Shown one piece after another: positions 9,119-16,937 of a stretch of DNA of 64,000 bases (positions are counted from its first letter, which is position 1; each line of letters opens with the position of its first letter). The stretch covers positions 2,418,001 through 2,482,000 of the forward strand of contig NC_023036.2 of assembly GCF_000317305.3 (NCBI RefSeq), given 5' to 3'. A program made the translations under genes and the position numbers. Origin of the DNA: Mycolicibacterium neoaurum VKM Ac-1815D (GTDB lineage Bacteria > Actinomycetota > Actinomycetes > Mycobacteriales > Mycobacteriaceae). The notes beneath the pieces are model-generated. The model was not told the origin of the DNA and made no database searches. It saw only the letters and a program-made list of their open reading frames with translations.

Positions 9119-10671
9119 CAGGAACCCACCCGATCCGCGGTGGCGACGGTGCGCGCGGTCAGCGCATCGGCGCTGTCGCGCATGAACGGCGCCATGATCT
9201 CGGTGAGCCGCTGGTACTCACCGAAGGTGTTCTGATACAACGCAATCCGTGCAGGATCGGGCTCGAGTATCCGCACCGTCGGGGCGAACAGCGCCGATCC
9301 CTCGTCGAGCGATCCGGTGACCCCGGCGGCGGTCGCGGCGATCACCGCGCAGGCACGCAGGGTGAGGTTCTCGCCGACCACCAGTTCGGCGGGGCGGCCG
9401 AGGACGTCGACGGTCACCTGCTGCCACAACGTATTGCGTTCGATACCGCCGGAGAACACCAGCCGCTCGCATGACACCCCGGCGCGCTCGAAGGAGTCGA
9501 CGACGCTGCGGGTGCCGCAGGCGACCGCTTCGACCATCGCCCGGTAGAGCTCGGCCTTGGTGGTTCCCAGGGACAGACCGACCACGGTCCCGCGCAACCG
9601 TGGTTCGCGGTAGGGCGTGCGGTTGCCCATGAAGTAGTCCAGTGCGTGCAGCCCGTGAGTGGCCGGGTCGACCGCGGCCGCCTCGTCGATCAATGCCGGA
9701 AGGTCCTGGCGGGCAACGCCCATGATGGACTCGCCTGCCCATTTGAGCACTGAACCGCTGGCGACCTGCCCGCCCTCGACGAGCCACTTGTCCTGGTGCA
9801 GTGCGCGCGGGTAGGGGCCCCAGATCTCGCGGGTGTCGGTCGGCTCGTCGACCTCGGCGATGATCGCCGACGAGGTCCCCGAGACAAGGGAGACCAGCCC
9901 GTGCAGTTCGGCACCGCAGGCCAGCAGCGAGACGTGCGCGTCGATGCCGCCGACGGCGACCACCGGGCTGCCGGTGATCCCGAGATCGGCGGCAGCGGCC
10001 GGGTGTAGCGCTCCGGCGACACCGCCGACGGCGACGATGCGGTCGGGAAGTTTGGCCGTCAGATCCGGTACGCCGAGGGCCCGGTACAATTCGTCGGGGA
10101 AGCGCCCGGCGAGGGTGTCGTAGTTGTATTTGCATACGGCGTTCATCTGCGAGCCGACCCATTCGCCGGTGAGCCGGAAGGTGACGTAGTCGACGGCCTC
10201 GACGATGCGCGCCGCCGACCGGTAGATGTCCGGTTCGTGGGTGTGCAGCCACATCGCCTTGGGCACCAGCCATTCCGAGGCATCCGAGCCACCTGACCAT
10301 TTCAGGATGGGATGCTCGTCGACGAGTTCGGCGGTGAGTGCGGACTCGGCGCCGCTTCGGCAATCCATCCACAGGATGGCGGGTCGCAGCGGCTCGCCTG
10401 CGCCGTCGAGTACCGCGACGGTCGAGGCCGTGGTGGACGCGGCGATCGCCACCACCGCACCCGCGCCGCGACATGCTTGGCCGTCCAACAACTCGCGGCT
10501 GGCGGCAGTGAGCGCCGCCCACCAGTCGCGAGGGTCCTGTTCGGCCCAGCCCGGTCGCGGAAACCGGGTGCCATACGGTCGGTGCGCGGTGCCCAGCACC
10601 CGACCGTCCTCGGTGAACGCGCCGACCCGGGCACCCTCGGTGCCCAGGTCGATCGACAGCAGAATCCCCAT
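9118..10671 (-). CDS. FGGY-family carbohydrate kinase
   Basis: 517 residues. The N-terminal actin-like ATPase fold begins ILLSIDLGTEGARVGAFTED; VVAVGGIDAHVSLLACG and LVSGTSSAIIAEV match the ATP-binding parts, and LVFSGGIERNTLWQQV the second half. FGGY kinases phosphorylate sugars or polyols such as xylulose, ribulose, glycerol and erythritol with ATP. Its place between the dehydrogenase and SorC genes suggests it traps the imported sugar or the ketose formed by the dehydrogenase. Specificity cannot be read from the sequence. Confidence 0.93.
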   Translation of the reverse strand: MGILLSIDLGTEGARVGAFTEDGRVLGTAHRPYGTRFPRPGWAEQDPRDWWAALTAASRELLDGQACRGAGAVVAIAASTTASTVAVLDGAGEPLRPAILWMDCRSGAESALTAELVDEHPILKWSGGSDASEWLVPKAMWLHTHEPDIYRSAARIVEAVDYVTFRLTGEWVGSQMNAVCKYNYDTLAGRFPDELYRALGVPDLTAKLPDRIVAVGGVAGALHPAAAADLGITGSPVVAVGGIDAHVSLLACGAELHGLVSLVSGTSSAIIAEVDEPTDTREIWGPYPRALHQDKWLVEGGQVASGSVLKWAGESIMGVARQDLPALIDEAAAVDPATHGLHALDYFMGNRTPYREPRLRGTVVGLSLGTTKAELYRAMVEAVACGTRSVVDSFERAGVSCERLVFSGGIERNTLWQQVTVDVLGRPAELVVGENLTLRACAVIAATAAGVTGSLDEGSALFAPTVRILEPDPARIALYQNTFGEYQRLTEIMAPFMRDSADALTARTVATADRVGS

Positions 10672-10673
10672 GA

Positions 10674-11762
10674 TCAGTCCTCGTTGGGCAGGAACAGAAC
10701 CTTCGAGGAGAAGATCGAGCGCTCACCGAGTTGATGCATCGTCTGCGGAAGCGCCGACAGTGGCAGCTCGTGAGTGATCATGAACTCCCACTCGAGTTGG
10801 CCGGTCGACATCATCTTCGCCGATGTGCGCCATTCGTCGCCGGGGAACGGCGCGGAGAAGGAGTTCCACGACCCGTGCAGGGTGGCCTCCAGGCGCATGA
10901 ACTGATTGAAGGTCTCCTTGGCCAGCGGTACCGGTGCGTGGGGGATGCCGATGAACACGGCGTGGCCGTGCGGACCGGTCAGATTGGCCGCCATGTCGGC
11001 GGTCGCCGGCACGCCCGCCGATTCCAGCACGATGTCGAACCCGCGCCCGCCGAGCGCTTTTGCCTCCTCGACACCCTGGACGGCGTGGTCGGCACCGGCC
11101 TGGCGGGCCATCGCCGCCTTCTCCTCGCTGAGGTCGACCGCAACGACCTCGGTGGCACCGTGCAGTCGTGCCCACTGGACTCCGAACAGGCCGATGGGGC
11201 CGGCACCGATCACCAGCACCCGGTGCCCGGCCCGCAGGCCGGTTTTCCACAGACCGTGCAGGGCGATGGCTGCCGGGTCCAGCATGGCGGCGGCCCGCGG
11301 GTCGATACCGGCGGGCAGCTTGAGCAGGTTGCCCACCGGAGATACCGCGTACTGCGCGTACGCACCATCGCAGCGACTGCCGAAGTAGTCGTAGTTCTCG
11401 CACAGTCCGAACGCGCCCTTGAGGCAGAAATCGCAGCTGCGGCACGGGATCAGCGGCGGCACCGACACCAGTTCACCCAGTTCGAACCCGGTCACGCCCT
11501 CACCGAGTTCGACCACCCAGCCGGAGAATTCGTGGCCGCAGATGATCGGCATGATGTAGCCGCCGTTGCGCAGCATCCGGGGGATGTCGGAACCGCAGAC
11601 ACCGCACGCGGCGATCTTCAGCAGTACCTGGCCGGGTCCTGGCCGGGGCGTCGTGACCTCCTCGACCCTGATATCGCCGGGGGCGTGCATGACGGCAGCC
11701 GTCATCGTCTGCGGGATGTTCTGCTCGGGCGTGAGGTCGCGCGCCGGTGCTTCGGTTGTCAT
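10674..11762 (-). CDS. Zinc-dependent alcohol (polyol) dehydrogenase, MDR family
   Basis: 362 residues. Catalytic-zinc ligands are seen in ACGVCGSD and GHEFSG, the structural-zinc cysteines in CRSCDFCLKGAFGLC, and the Rossmann motif in VLVIGAGPIGLFG. This is the sorbitol/threonine dehydrogenase branch of medium-chain dehydrogenases, which oxidises a secondary alcohol with NAD(P). It is 44 bp downstream of the binding-protein gene and 2 bp before the kinase gene. A polyol-to-ketose step followed by FGGY phosphorylation is a common order, so a polyol substrate is a reasonable inference. Confidence 0.91.
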   Translation of the reverse strand: MTTEAPARDLTPEQNIPQTMTAAVMHAPGDIRVEEVTTPRPGPGQVLLKIAACGVCGSDIPRMLRNGGYIMPIICGHEFSGWVVELGEGVTGFELGELVSVPPLIPCRSCDFCLKGAFGLCENYDYFGSRCDGAYAQYAVSPVGNLLKLPAGIDPRAAAMLDPAAIALHGLWKTGLRAGHRVLVIGAGPIGLFGVQWARLHGATEVVAVDLSEEKAAMARQAGADHAVQGVEEAKALGGRGFDIVLESAGVPATADMAANLTGPHGHAVFIGIPHAPVPLAKETFNQFMRLEATLHGSWNSFSAPFPGDEWRTSAKMMSTGQLEWEFMITHELPLSALPQTMHQLGERSIFSSKVLFLPNED

Positions 11763-11806
11763 GACTTCTCTCTCTTGATCGTTCGCGATTCGAAGGCGTG
11801 TCGGTG

Positions 11807-12805
11807 TCAGGCCGGCGGCTGCGGTGCCTTGGCGAAGGTGGTGTCACCGAGCAGCGATGCGGCGTTGGACTTGTCCACCAGACCCGTTCCGGCGTCGATG
11901 AACTCGTCGACCGTCTCGCCGCGGGCCACCTTCACGGCGGTCTGCACGGCCAGTGCGCCCTCGGCATTGGGGTCGTTGAGCGCGGTGGCGACGTATTCGT
12001 CGCCGTCGGCGATGGCCCGGACGGCCTCCATCAGGCCGTCGACGCCGAACACCTTGACGTCGGCACGGTTGTTCTCGGCGAGCACCTGCAGGGCGCCGAG
12101 GGCCATATCGTCGTTCTGCGCATAGACGGCTTTGAGGTCGGGGTGGGCTTGCAGCAGATCCTGCATGGCGGTGACGGCATTGGCGCGGATGTAGTCGCTG
12201 TAGGGGCCGGGGATCACGGTGATGTTGGGCTGCGCGGAGACGGCGGCGGCGAATCCTTCGTGCCGGTCGCGGGCCACCGCGCCGCCGGCATCGCCCTGGA
12301 TTTCGATGATCTTGCCGCCGGCCGGGCCGAGTGCGGACACCGCGGCCTCGCCGACGATCTGGCCCATGGCCTTGTTGTCGCGGCCGACGAAGGCCGCCGC
12401 ACCGGATTCCACGGGTCGGTCGACGGTGACGACCTTGATGCCTGCCGCGTCGGCGGCAGCCAGCGATGGTGCGATGCCCTTGGGGTCGACCGGGTTGATC
12501 ACCAGCACGTTGATGCCACGGGTGATGAGGTCCTGCACGTCGTTGTTTTGCTTGGTCACGTCGCCGTTGGCGTCGGCGAAGTAGAACTCGTTGCCGTCGC
12601 CCTCGGCGGTTTGGCGGGCGGCGTCGGAGAGCGCCACATAGAACGGGCTCTGTTGGGTGGCCTGGCTGAAGCCGATGACAACGGTGCCGTCGGTGGTGGC
12701 GCTGTTGGTGGCGGATCCGTTCTCGCCGGGCATCGAGCACGCGGTGGTGCCGATCGCCAGTGCGGCCGAGATCGCGAATCCGGTGACGACCTTTGCGAAC
12801 CTCAT
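11807..12805 (-). CDS. Sugar ABC transporter substrate-binding lipoprotein
   Basis: 332 residues. A signal peptide (MRFAKVVTGFAISAALAIG) ends at a lipobox-like TTAC, so Cys23 should be acylated and the protein anchored outside the membrane. The mature part is a periplasmic-binding-protein type I fold of the RbsB kind (VVIGFSQATQQSPFYVALSD, INVLVINPVDPKGI). An AAGGAG ribosome-binding site precedes the start. It is first in the minus-strand operon and its promoter region holds the SorC-type palindrome. Confidence 0.93.
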   Translation of the reverse strand: MRFAKVVTGFAISAALAIGTTACSMPGENGSATNSATTDGTVVIGFSQATQQSPFYVALSDAARQTAEGDGNEFYFADANGDVTKQNNDVQDLITRGINVLVINPVDPKGIAPSLAAADAAGIKVVTVDRPVESGAAAFVGRDNKAMGQIVGEAAVSALGPAGGKIIEIQGDAGGAVARDRHEGFAAAVSAQPNITVIPGPYSDYIRANAVTAMQDLLQAHPDLKAVYAQNDDMALGALQVLAENNRADVKVFGVDGLMEAVRAIADGDEYVATALNDPNAEGALAVQTAVKVARGETVDEFIDAGTGLVDKSNAASLLGDTTFAKAPQPPA

Positions 12806-12895
12806 TGCAACTCCTTACGTGCGCTTCGGCGTCGAAGCGCGTGACGTCCATCACCGTAGGAATTACCGTGAGGTTACGTCAACGTATGCGCATAT

Positions 12896-12915
12896 CTTTG
12901 CTCATATGAGCAAAG
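12896..12915. promoter_or_regulatory. Candidate SorC-regulator operator (perfect 20-bp palindrome)
   Basis: CTTTGCTCATATGAGCAAAG reads identically on both strands. It lies about 90 bp upstream of the binding-lipoprotein start, between that operon and the convergent end of the enoyl-CoA hydratase gene, so it can only serve the transport operon. TTTGC...GCAAA half-sites fit SorC-type regulators as I recall them, and the operon encodes such a regulator. Confidence 0.7.
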
Positions 12916-12943
12916 CGAGGTGGTGCAGGTCGCCGGTGTGCGG

Positions 12944-13699
12944 CTACACCTGGGTGCGTCCGCGCTCGATGACCGAACTACGACTGGCGGCGATGTCATC
13001 GCCGGTGGCGGTGGCCATCCACGCCCGCGCCGCCTCGGCCTCGATCCACAGCCCGGCCTGGGTCTGTTCGGCATCGATGCGGTGGTAGGACTCCAGCAGC
13101 GCGCGTACGGCCTTCTGGTTGTTGCCGACGATGGTCGCCGCGATCCGCCGGGCGGTGGGCAGCAACTCGTCGTGCGGCACCACCTCGGTGACCAGCCCGG
13201 CGCGCAGCGCATCCTGCGCCGAGAGGTAGTCACCGGTCAGGCTCATCCGCCGGGCCATGCCGACGCCGACCTTCTGCGGCAGCCGCACCGAAAGTCCCCA
13301 GGTCGGCAACAGGCCGACGCGGGCGTGGGTGTCGGCGAATTTGGCCCGCTCCGAGGCGATCAGCACATCGCAGTACAGCGCCATCTCCAGGCCGCCGGTG
13401 ACTGCCGCGCCGTTGATCGCGCCGATCACGGGCTTGCGCATCGGCGGCCACTTCGGGGAGATATCCGGCAGTTCGGTGGTGTCGCCGAGTTCCTTGAGGT
13501 CCAGTCCCGCGCAGAACACCGGGTCGGCACCGGTCAGAATCACCACATCCACGTCATCATCGGCCTCGGCGTCCCGCAGGGCGGCGATGAACTCCCCGCG
13601 CAACCGCGCCGAGAGTGCATTGCGCGCCTGTGGGCGGTTGAAGGTCAGGGTGCGGACCCGGTCGGTGGTGTCGATCAGCAGGACTGGCGAGTCGGTCAT
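12944..13699 (-). CDS. Enoyl-CoA hydratase/isomerase family protein
   Basis: 251 residues, typical crotonase length. The N-terminus is MTDSPVLLIDTTDRVRTLTF; the oxyanion-hole segments are NALSARLRGEF and AINGAAVTGGLEMALYCDVL. Crotonases hydrate trans-2-enoyl-CoA in beta-oxidation, though paralogues vary; the acyl chain is unknown. It is divergent from the DUF2277 gene and has a TANNNT hexamer 6 bp before its ATG, so it is probably leaderless. It faces the end of the sugar locus but seems functionally separate from it. Confidence 0.9.
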   Translation of the reverse strand: MTDSPVLLIDTTDRVRTLTFNRPQARNALSARLRGEFIAALRDAEADDDVDVVILTGADPVFCAGLDLKELGDTTELPDISPKWPPMRKPVIGAINGAAVTGGLEMALYCDVLIASERAKFADTHARVGLLPTWGLSVRLPQKVGVGMARRMSLTGDYLSAQDALRAGLVTEVVPHDELLPTARRIAATIVGNNQKAVRALLESYHRIDAEQTQAGLWIEAEAARAWMATATGDDIAASRSSVIERGRTQV

Positions 13700-13705
13700 T
13701 CGCCC

Positions 13706-13748
13706 ACCGTATCGACCTCTGTCACGGCCACGCGGGCGGGCCTATCGT
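13706..13748. promoter_or_regulatory. Divergent leaderless promoters of the crotonase and DUF2277 genes
   Basis: Minus-strand TACGGT (13711-13706) lies 6 bp before the crotonase ATG. Plus-strand TATCGT (13743-13748) lies 6 bp before the DUF2277 ATG. Both fit the mycobacterial TANNNT -10 element placed so that transcription begins at or next to the start codon. Confidence 0.55.
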
Positions 13749-13754
13749 GGACTC

Positions 13755-14018
13755 ATGTGCCGAAACATCACCGAGTTGCGCGGGCTGGAACCGGCGGCGA
13801 CCCCCGAGGAGATCGAGGCCGCCGCGCGTCAGTACATCCGCAAGATCAGCGGGGTCACCCGCCCGACCGTGGCCAATGCCGATGCGTTCGAGGCGGCCGT
13901 CGCCGAGGTCACCGCCACCACCGAACGTCTGCTCGCGCAGTTGCCGCCACGACGGCAGCCGCCGAAAACCGTGCCGCCGCTGCGCCGCCCCGAGGTGCGG
14001 GCCCGGCTCGGTCTGTGA
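13755..14018 (+). CDS. DUF2277 family protein
   Basis: 87 residues starting MCRNITELRGLEPAATPEEI, the conserved opening of the small DUF2277 family; these proteins are uncharacterised. It is helical and ends in a basic, proline-rich tail. There is no ribosome-binding site; a -10 hexamer 6 bp upstream suggests a leaderless start. It overlaps the DUF1802 gene by GTGA, so the two are co-translated. Confidence 0.85.
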   Translation: MCRNITELRGLEPAATPEEIEAAARQYIRKISGVTRPTVANADAFEAAVAEVTATTERLLAQLPPRRQPPKTVPPLRRPEVRARLGL

Positions 14019-14563
14019 GTACACCGGCGCTCAAGGAGTGGGGCGCGGCGGTGCACGCCCTGCTCGACGGGCGGCAGACCGTGCTGCTGCGCAAGGGCGG
14101 CATCCACGAAAAGCGGTTCGAGGTCAGCTCCGAGGAATTCCTGTTGTTCCCCACGGTCGCGCACTCGCACGCCGAGCGGGTGCGTCCCGAACACCGCGAC
14201 ACGCTGTCCGGCTCGGCGGACAGCACCGATGATGCGGTGCTGCTGCGGGCCGGGGCGAAAGTGGTGGCCGCGGTCGAGGTCAACCGTCCTGACCGGATCG
14301 AGGACATCTTCGATCTGCACATCTGGACCGCGGAGTCCGTGCGTGCCGACCGGCTGGACTTCCGTCCGCGGCACCGACTGACGGTATTGGTGGTCCAGGC
14401 CCGTGCGCTCGTGGACCCCGTGCGCCTGGAGCGCACCCCGCAGTACCGGGGATGCGCCAGTTGGGTGACCCTGCCGGTCTCCGAAAGCCGTTACGCCGCA
14501 CCGGTTCACGATCTCCGCACACTGGCAGCCATCGGCGCCCGCGTGCGCGACTCAGTGGGTTGA
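14015..14563 (+). CDS. DUF1802 family protein
   Basis: 182 residues from a GTG overlapping the DUF2277 stop. The pattern LLRKGGIHEKRFEV...FLLFPTVAHSHAERV is that of DUF1802, a family of unknown function. The DUF2277-DUF1802 pairing by overlapping codons is the only functional hint. Its 3' end overlaps the convergent hydrolase gene by 12 bp. Confidence 0.8.
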   Translation: MSTPALKEWGAAVHALLDGRQTVLLRKGGIHEKRFEVSSEEFLLFPTVAHSHAERVRPEHRDTLSGSADSTDDAVLLRAGAKVVAAVEVNRPDRIEDIFDLHIWTAESVRADRLDFRPRHRLTVLVVQARALVDPVRLERTPQYRGCASWVTLPVSESRYAAPVHDLRTLAAIGARVRDSVG

Positions 14564-16198
14564 CGGCGGCTGGCTGTCGGCGGGCAGGACCACCCGGGTC
14601 TCCTCGCCGAAGACCACGGTGTGTGTGGCCGGCCGCATCGCGGTACCCGACACCGCCGGATCACCGGTGCCCAGATTGCGGGCGTAGCGTGGATGCGACC
14701 CGCCGGCCACCAGCAGCCGGATCCGAGATCCCGCGGCGAACCGGTGCGCGACCGCGTCCAGGTCGATGCGGATCGGTTCTGATACGGAATCGCTTGTGTA
14801 CCTCCGGAATCCGTCACTGACATTGCGGGACCGGCCCTTGGCGTCGACCTCGCTGATCCGCACGAACACATCGTGGTGTGGATTGTCGGCGCGGTGGGTG
14901 AGTTCGACGACGGGACTACCGACGACATAGAGGTCCGCCGGCAGCGGCTCGCCGGTGAACGCGAGCACATCGGCCCGATCTGCCAGCGCGGAGTCGTCTC
15001 GATAACCGCCGTCGGGGGACAGCAACCGGCCGCCGACGGTGGGGGTCGGGTCGGCAGGCTGATAGGTGAACATCAGGTGCCCGCCTGCCGGGGTGCCGGC
15101 CAGGGCGCCGTCGGCGCGCGGGTACAGCGTGTGGTGCGCTGTGGCCGGCGGCCAATCGTCCAGCTCGACCCACCCGTCGCCGGCGGCCTGATGTATGTGG
15201 ATGCGCACCGGATGGCGCCGCGTCGACGGCGCGCCGCCCAGGTGCGTGCCCAGCCAGTCCAGCGTCTCGCGTAGGACGGTGGCACCGCCGCGGGTCATCA
15301 CCTGGGTGTGGGTCCACGATCCGACGGTCAGGGCCGTCTCGACGCCTCGGTCGCGCAGCCGTCGATACTGGGCCAGCGTCTGGTCGAGGAACAGGTCCTG
15401 CCATCCGCCGAGCAACAGCACCGGCACCTCCGTGCGGTCCAGGGCCGCGCCGGCGGCCAGGCGTTGCCAATGCTCGGGATCGTCCTGCGGAGGCCGCAAC
15501 CAGGATTCGTACCACGGCGCACCCTCGCCGAGCAGTGCGCGTCCGCCGGTGCCCAGCGGCAGATCCCGTGCCGCGGCCAGGACCCGCCGCCCCGCGGTCG
15601 CCTGGCGCGCCAGCGCCCGCGCCAGGCCTGGTTCCTCCTGATGGGAGACCATATCGCTCCAGCCGAGGAAGTCGTTGAGCGAGAACGCGCCGGTGCCCCA
15701 GGATGATTCGGCGAAATCGTGCGGACCGACGGTGATGATCGCCGCGGCCAGGTCAGCGGGCGGCTCGACCAGCAGCGCCCACTGGGTGAAGCCCAGGTAG
15801 GACAGCCCGACGGTGGCGAAGGTGCCGGTGAACCAGGGCTGGTCCCGCAGCCAGGCCACCGTGTCGGCACCGTCGGCGACCTCGTTGGCCATCGGCGTGA
15901 ACTCGCCGCCGGAACCGAACGTGCCCCGCACGCTCTGGAAGACGACGTGATACCCGCGGCTGGCGTAGACGCTGCCGAACGACAAGGTGAACGGGAAACG
16001 CCTGCCATACGGCGCCCGGACCAGCAGGGTGCCCGCCGGGGTCGTCGTCAGCGGTTCGTAGTGGTCGGCCAGGAGTTCCACGCCATCGCGCATCGGCACC
16101 CGGAGGCGCTTGTGCACGACGAAGTCGGTGCTGGGCGAAGGGACATTCACTACCCGGCTCAAGGCCTGCCGGGCGTGACGGGACAGTCGTGAGCTCAC
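14552..16198 (-). CDS. CocE/NonD family hydrolase (X-Pro dipeptidyl-peptidase-like, Rv2800-type)
   Basis: 548 residues. An alpha/beta-hydrolase core with nucleophile elbow GLSYLGFTQW (Ser in GxSxxG) follows the CocE opening VPMRDGVELLADHY. The C-terminal jelly-roll (VRISEVDAKGRSRNVSDGF) is the X-Pro peptidase C-terminal domain. Such enzymes cleave esters, amides or acyl groups; the substrate is unknown. The GTG start lies 7 bp after a TAGTGT -10. Position and neighbours match Rv2800-Rv2799 of M. tuberculosis. Confidence 0.88.
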   Translation of the reverse strand: MSSRLSRHARQALSRVVNVPSPSTDFVVHKRLRVPMRDGVELLADHYEPLTTTPAGTLLVRAPYGRRFPFTLSFGSVYASRGYHVVFQSVRGTFGSGGEFTPMANEVADGADTVAWLRDQPWFTGTFATVGLSYLGFTQWALLVEPPADLAAAIITVGPHDFAESSWGTGAFSLNDFLGWSDMVSHQEEPGLARALARQATAGRRVLAAARDLPLGTGGRALLGEGAPWYESWLRPPQDDPEHWQRLAAGAALDRTEVPVLLLGGWQDLFLDQTLAQYRRLRDRGVETALTVGSWTHTQVMTRGGATVLRETLDWLGTHLGGAPSTRRHPVRIHIHQAAGDGWVELDDWPPATAHHTLYPRADGALAGTPAGGHLMFTYQPADPTPTVGGRLLSPDGGYRDDSALADRADVLAFTGEPLPADLYVVGSPVVELTHRADNPHHDVFVRISEVDAKGRSRNVSDGFRRYTSDSVSEPIRIDLDAVAHRFAAGSRIRLLVAGGSHPRYARNLGTGDPAVSGTAMRPATHTVVFGEETRVVLPADSQPPSTH

Positions 16199-16205
16199 CT
16201 AACGA

Positions 16206-16211
16206 ACACTA
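16206..16211 (-). promoter_or_regulatory. -10 element for a leaderless CocE-family hydrolase mRNA
   Basis: TAGTGT on the minus strand ends 7 bp before the GTG at 16198, and no ribosome-binding sequence is present. It lies just inside the short gap after the upstream membrane-protein gene, so the hydrolase may have its own promoter. Confidence 0.45.
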
Positions 16212-16230
16212 CGTGGGCTCAGAAGCGGCG

Positions 16231-16803
16231 TCAGAACTTGTAGTACGGCACCAGTTCGTTGGCGCGCTGCAAATTGACCTGCAGACAGTCCGGCCGATCC
16301 GGGGAATGGATGGGGGAGTAGAACACCGACTGCTGCAGCACGCCGTAGCTGGTCTTGAAGGCGATCATGCAGGTCACCCACCATCGATCGTTCCAGTCCG
16401 TCGGCTTCATGATCCAGAACTGGGCGGCCCGATGCCCGGCGATGTCGAGTTCGACCGCGTCGGGGGGCAGCGTCGCCTCGTAGGTGCGCCACACGAACGC
16501 CTCGATGGCCATCTGATAGTTGCCGGCGTCGTATTTGCAGCGCAGCCCGTCCTCGGGCGTCGGCGGCGTGAGGGCCAGGCCGATGCGCTGCACCACGTCG
16601 ATAGGGATGTCCTCGCACGGGTCGAACGGCCGCGGGTCGGTCGTCTCGATGACCGGCCATTTGATCGTGGTCGACACGTTGGTCATGGGCAGGTCGTCGA
16701 CGCTCACCGTGACCGGCGTGCCGGCCGGGTTGGTCTGCCACACGACGATCACCGCCGCGACGAGCGCACTCAACGCCGATAGCAGGCGCAGCTTGGCACC
16801 CAT
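16231..16803 (-). CDS. Membrane-anchored DUF3558-like protein (Rv2799-type)
   Basis: 190 residues from the ATG at 16803 (an upstream in-frame ATG lies at 16824). I chose 16803 because MGAKLRLLSALSALVAAVIV makes a normal membrane anchor and GGGGG precedes it. The extracytoplasmic part, with DPCEDIPIDVVQRIGL and paired cysteines, is reminiscent of DUF3558 lipoproteins; no catalytic motif is visible. A KstR-like box covers its promoter, suggesting control by sterol or fatty-acid metabolism. The gene is upstream of, and co-directional with, the CocE-type hydrolase. Confidence 0.75.
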   Translation of the reverse strand: MGAKLRLLSALSALVAAVIVVWQTNPAGTPVTVSVDDLPMTNVSTTIKWPVIETTDPRPFDPCEDIPIDVVQRIGLALTPPTPEDGLRCKYDAGNYQMAIEAFVWRTYEATLPPDAVELDIAGHRAAQFWIMKPTDWNDRWWVTCMIAFKTSYGVLQQSVFYSPIHSPDRPDCLQVNLQRANELVPYYKF

Positions 16804-16856
16804 CGAACCCCCATACATCGTCATCCGACCCGAGGGTCCGCACGAACCCTGCCGGG

Positions 16857-16879
16857 AGTCTAAACGAGAACAGGTTCTA
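16857..16879 (-). promoter_or_regulatory. Promoter with KstR-like operator
   Basis: Minus-strand TAGACT (16862-16857) is a -10 about 33 bp before the ATG at 16824. Directly upstream, 16866-16879 reads GAGAACAGGTTCTA on the plus strand, matching TnnAACnnGTTnnA, the KstR consensus, at all but the first base. A repressor here would block RNA polymerase. KstR controls sterol catabolism; I recall Rv2799 in its regulon, but this needs checking. Confidence 0.55.
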
Positions 16880-16923
16880 GTTGCCCGGGTTCGGGCATCT
16901 CGGGGGCGTCCGTGCCCGGCAAG

Positions 16924-16929
16924 TACGCT
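16924..16929 (+). promoter_or_regulatory. -10 element of the metallophosphoesterase-pptT-truB operon
   Basis: TACGCT lies 8 bp before the GTG at 16938, consistent with a leaderless or near-leaderless transcript. It supports this GTG over longer upstream readings. Confidence 0.45.
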
Positions 16930-16937
16930 GGACCGCT

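Noticed and set aside
10571..16012. Further copies of GCCATACGG inside coding sequences (near 10570 and 16004)
   Set aside because: They lack the second arm of the inverted repeat and lie inside the FGGY and CocE genes, so they are not extra copies of the 36741 array.
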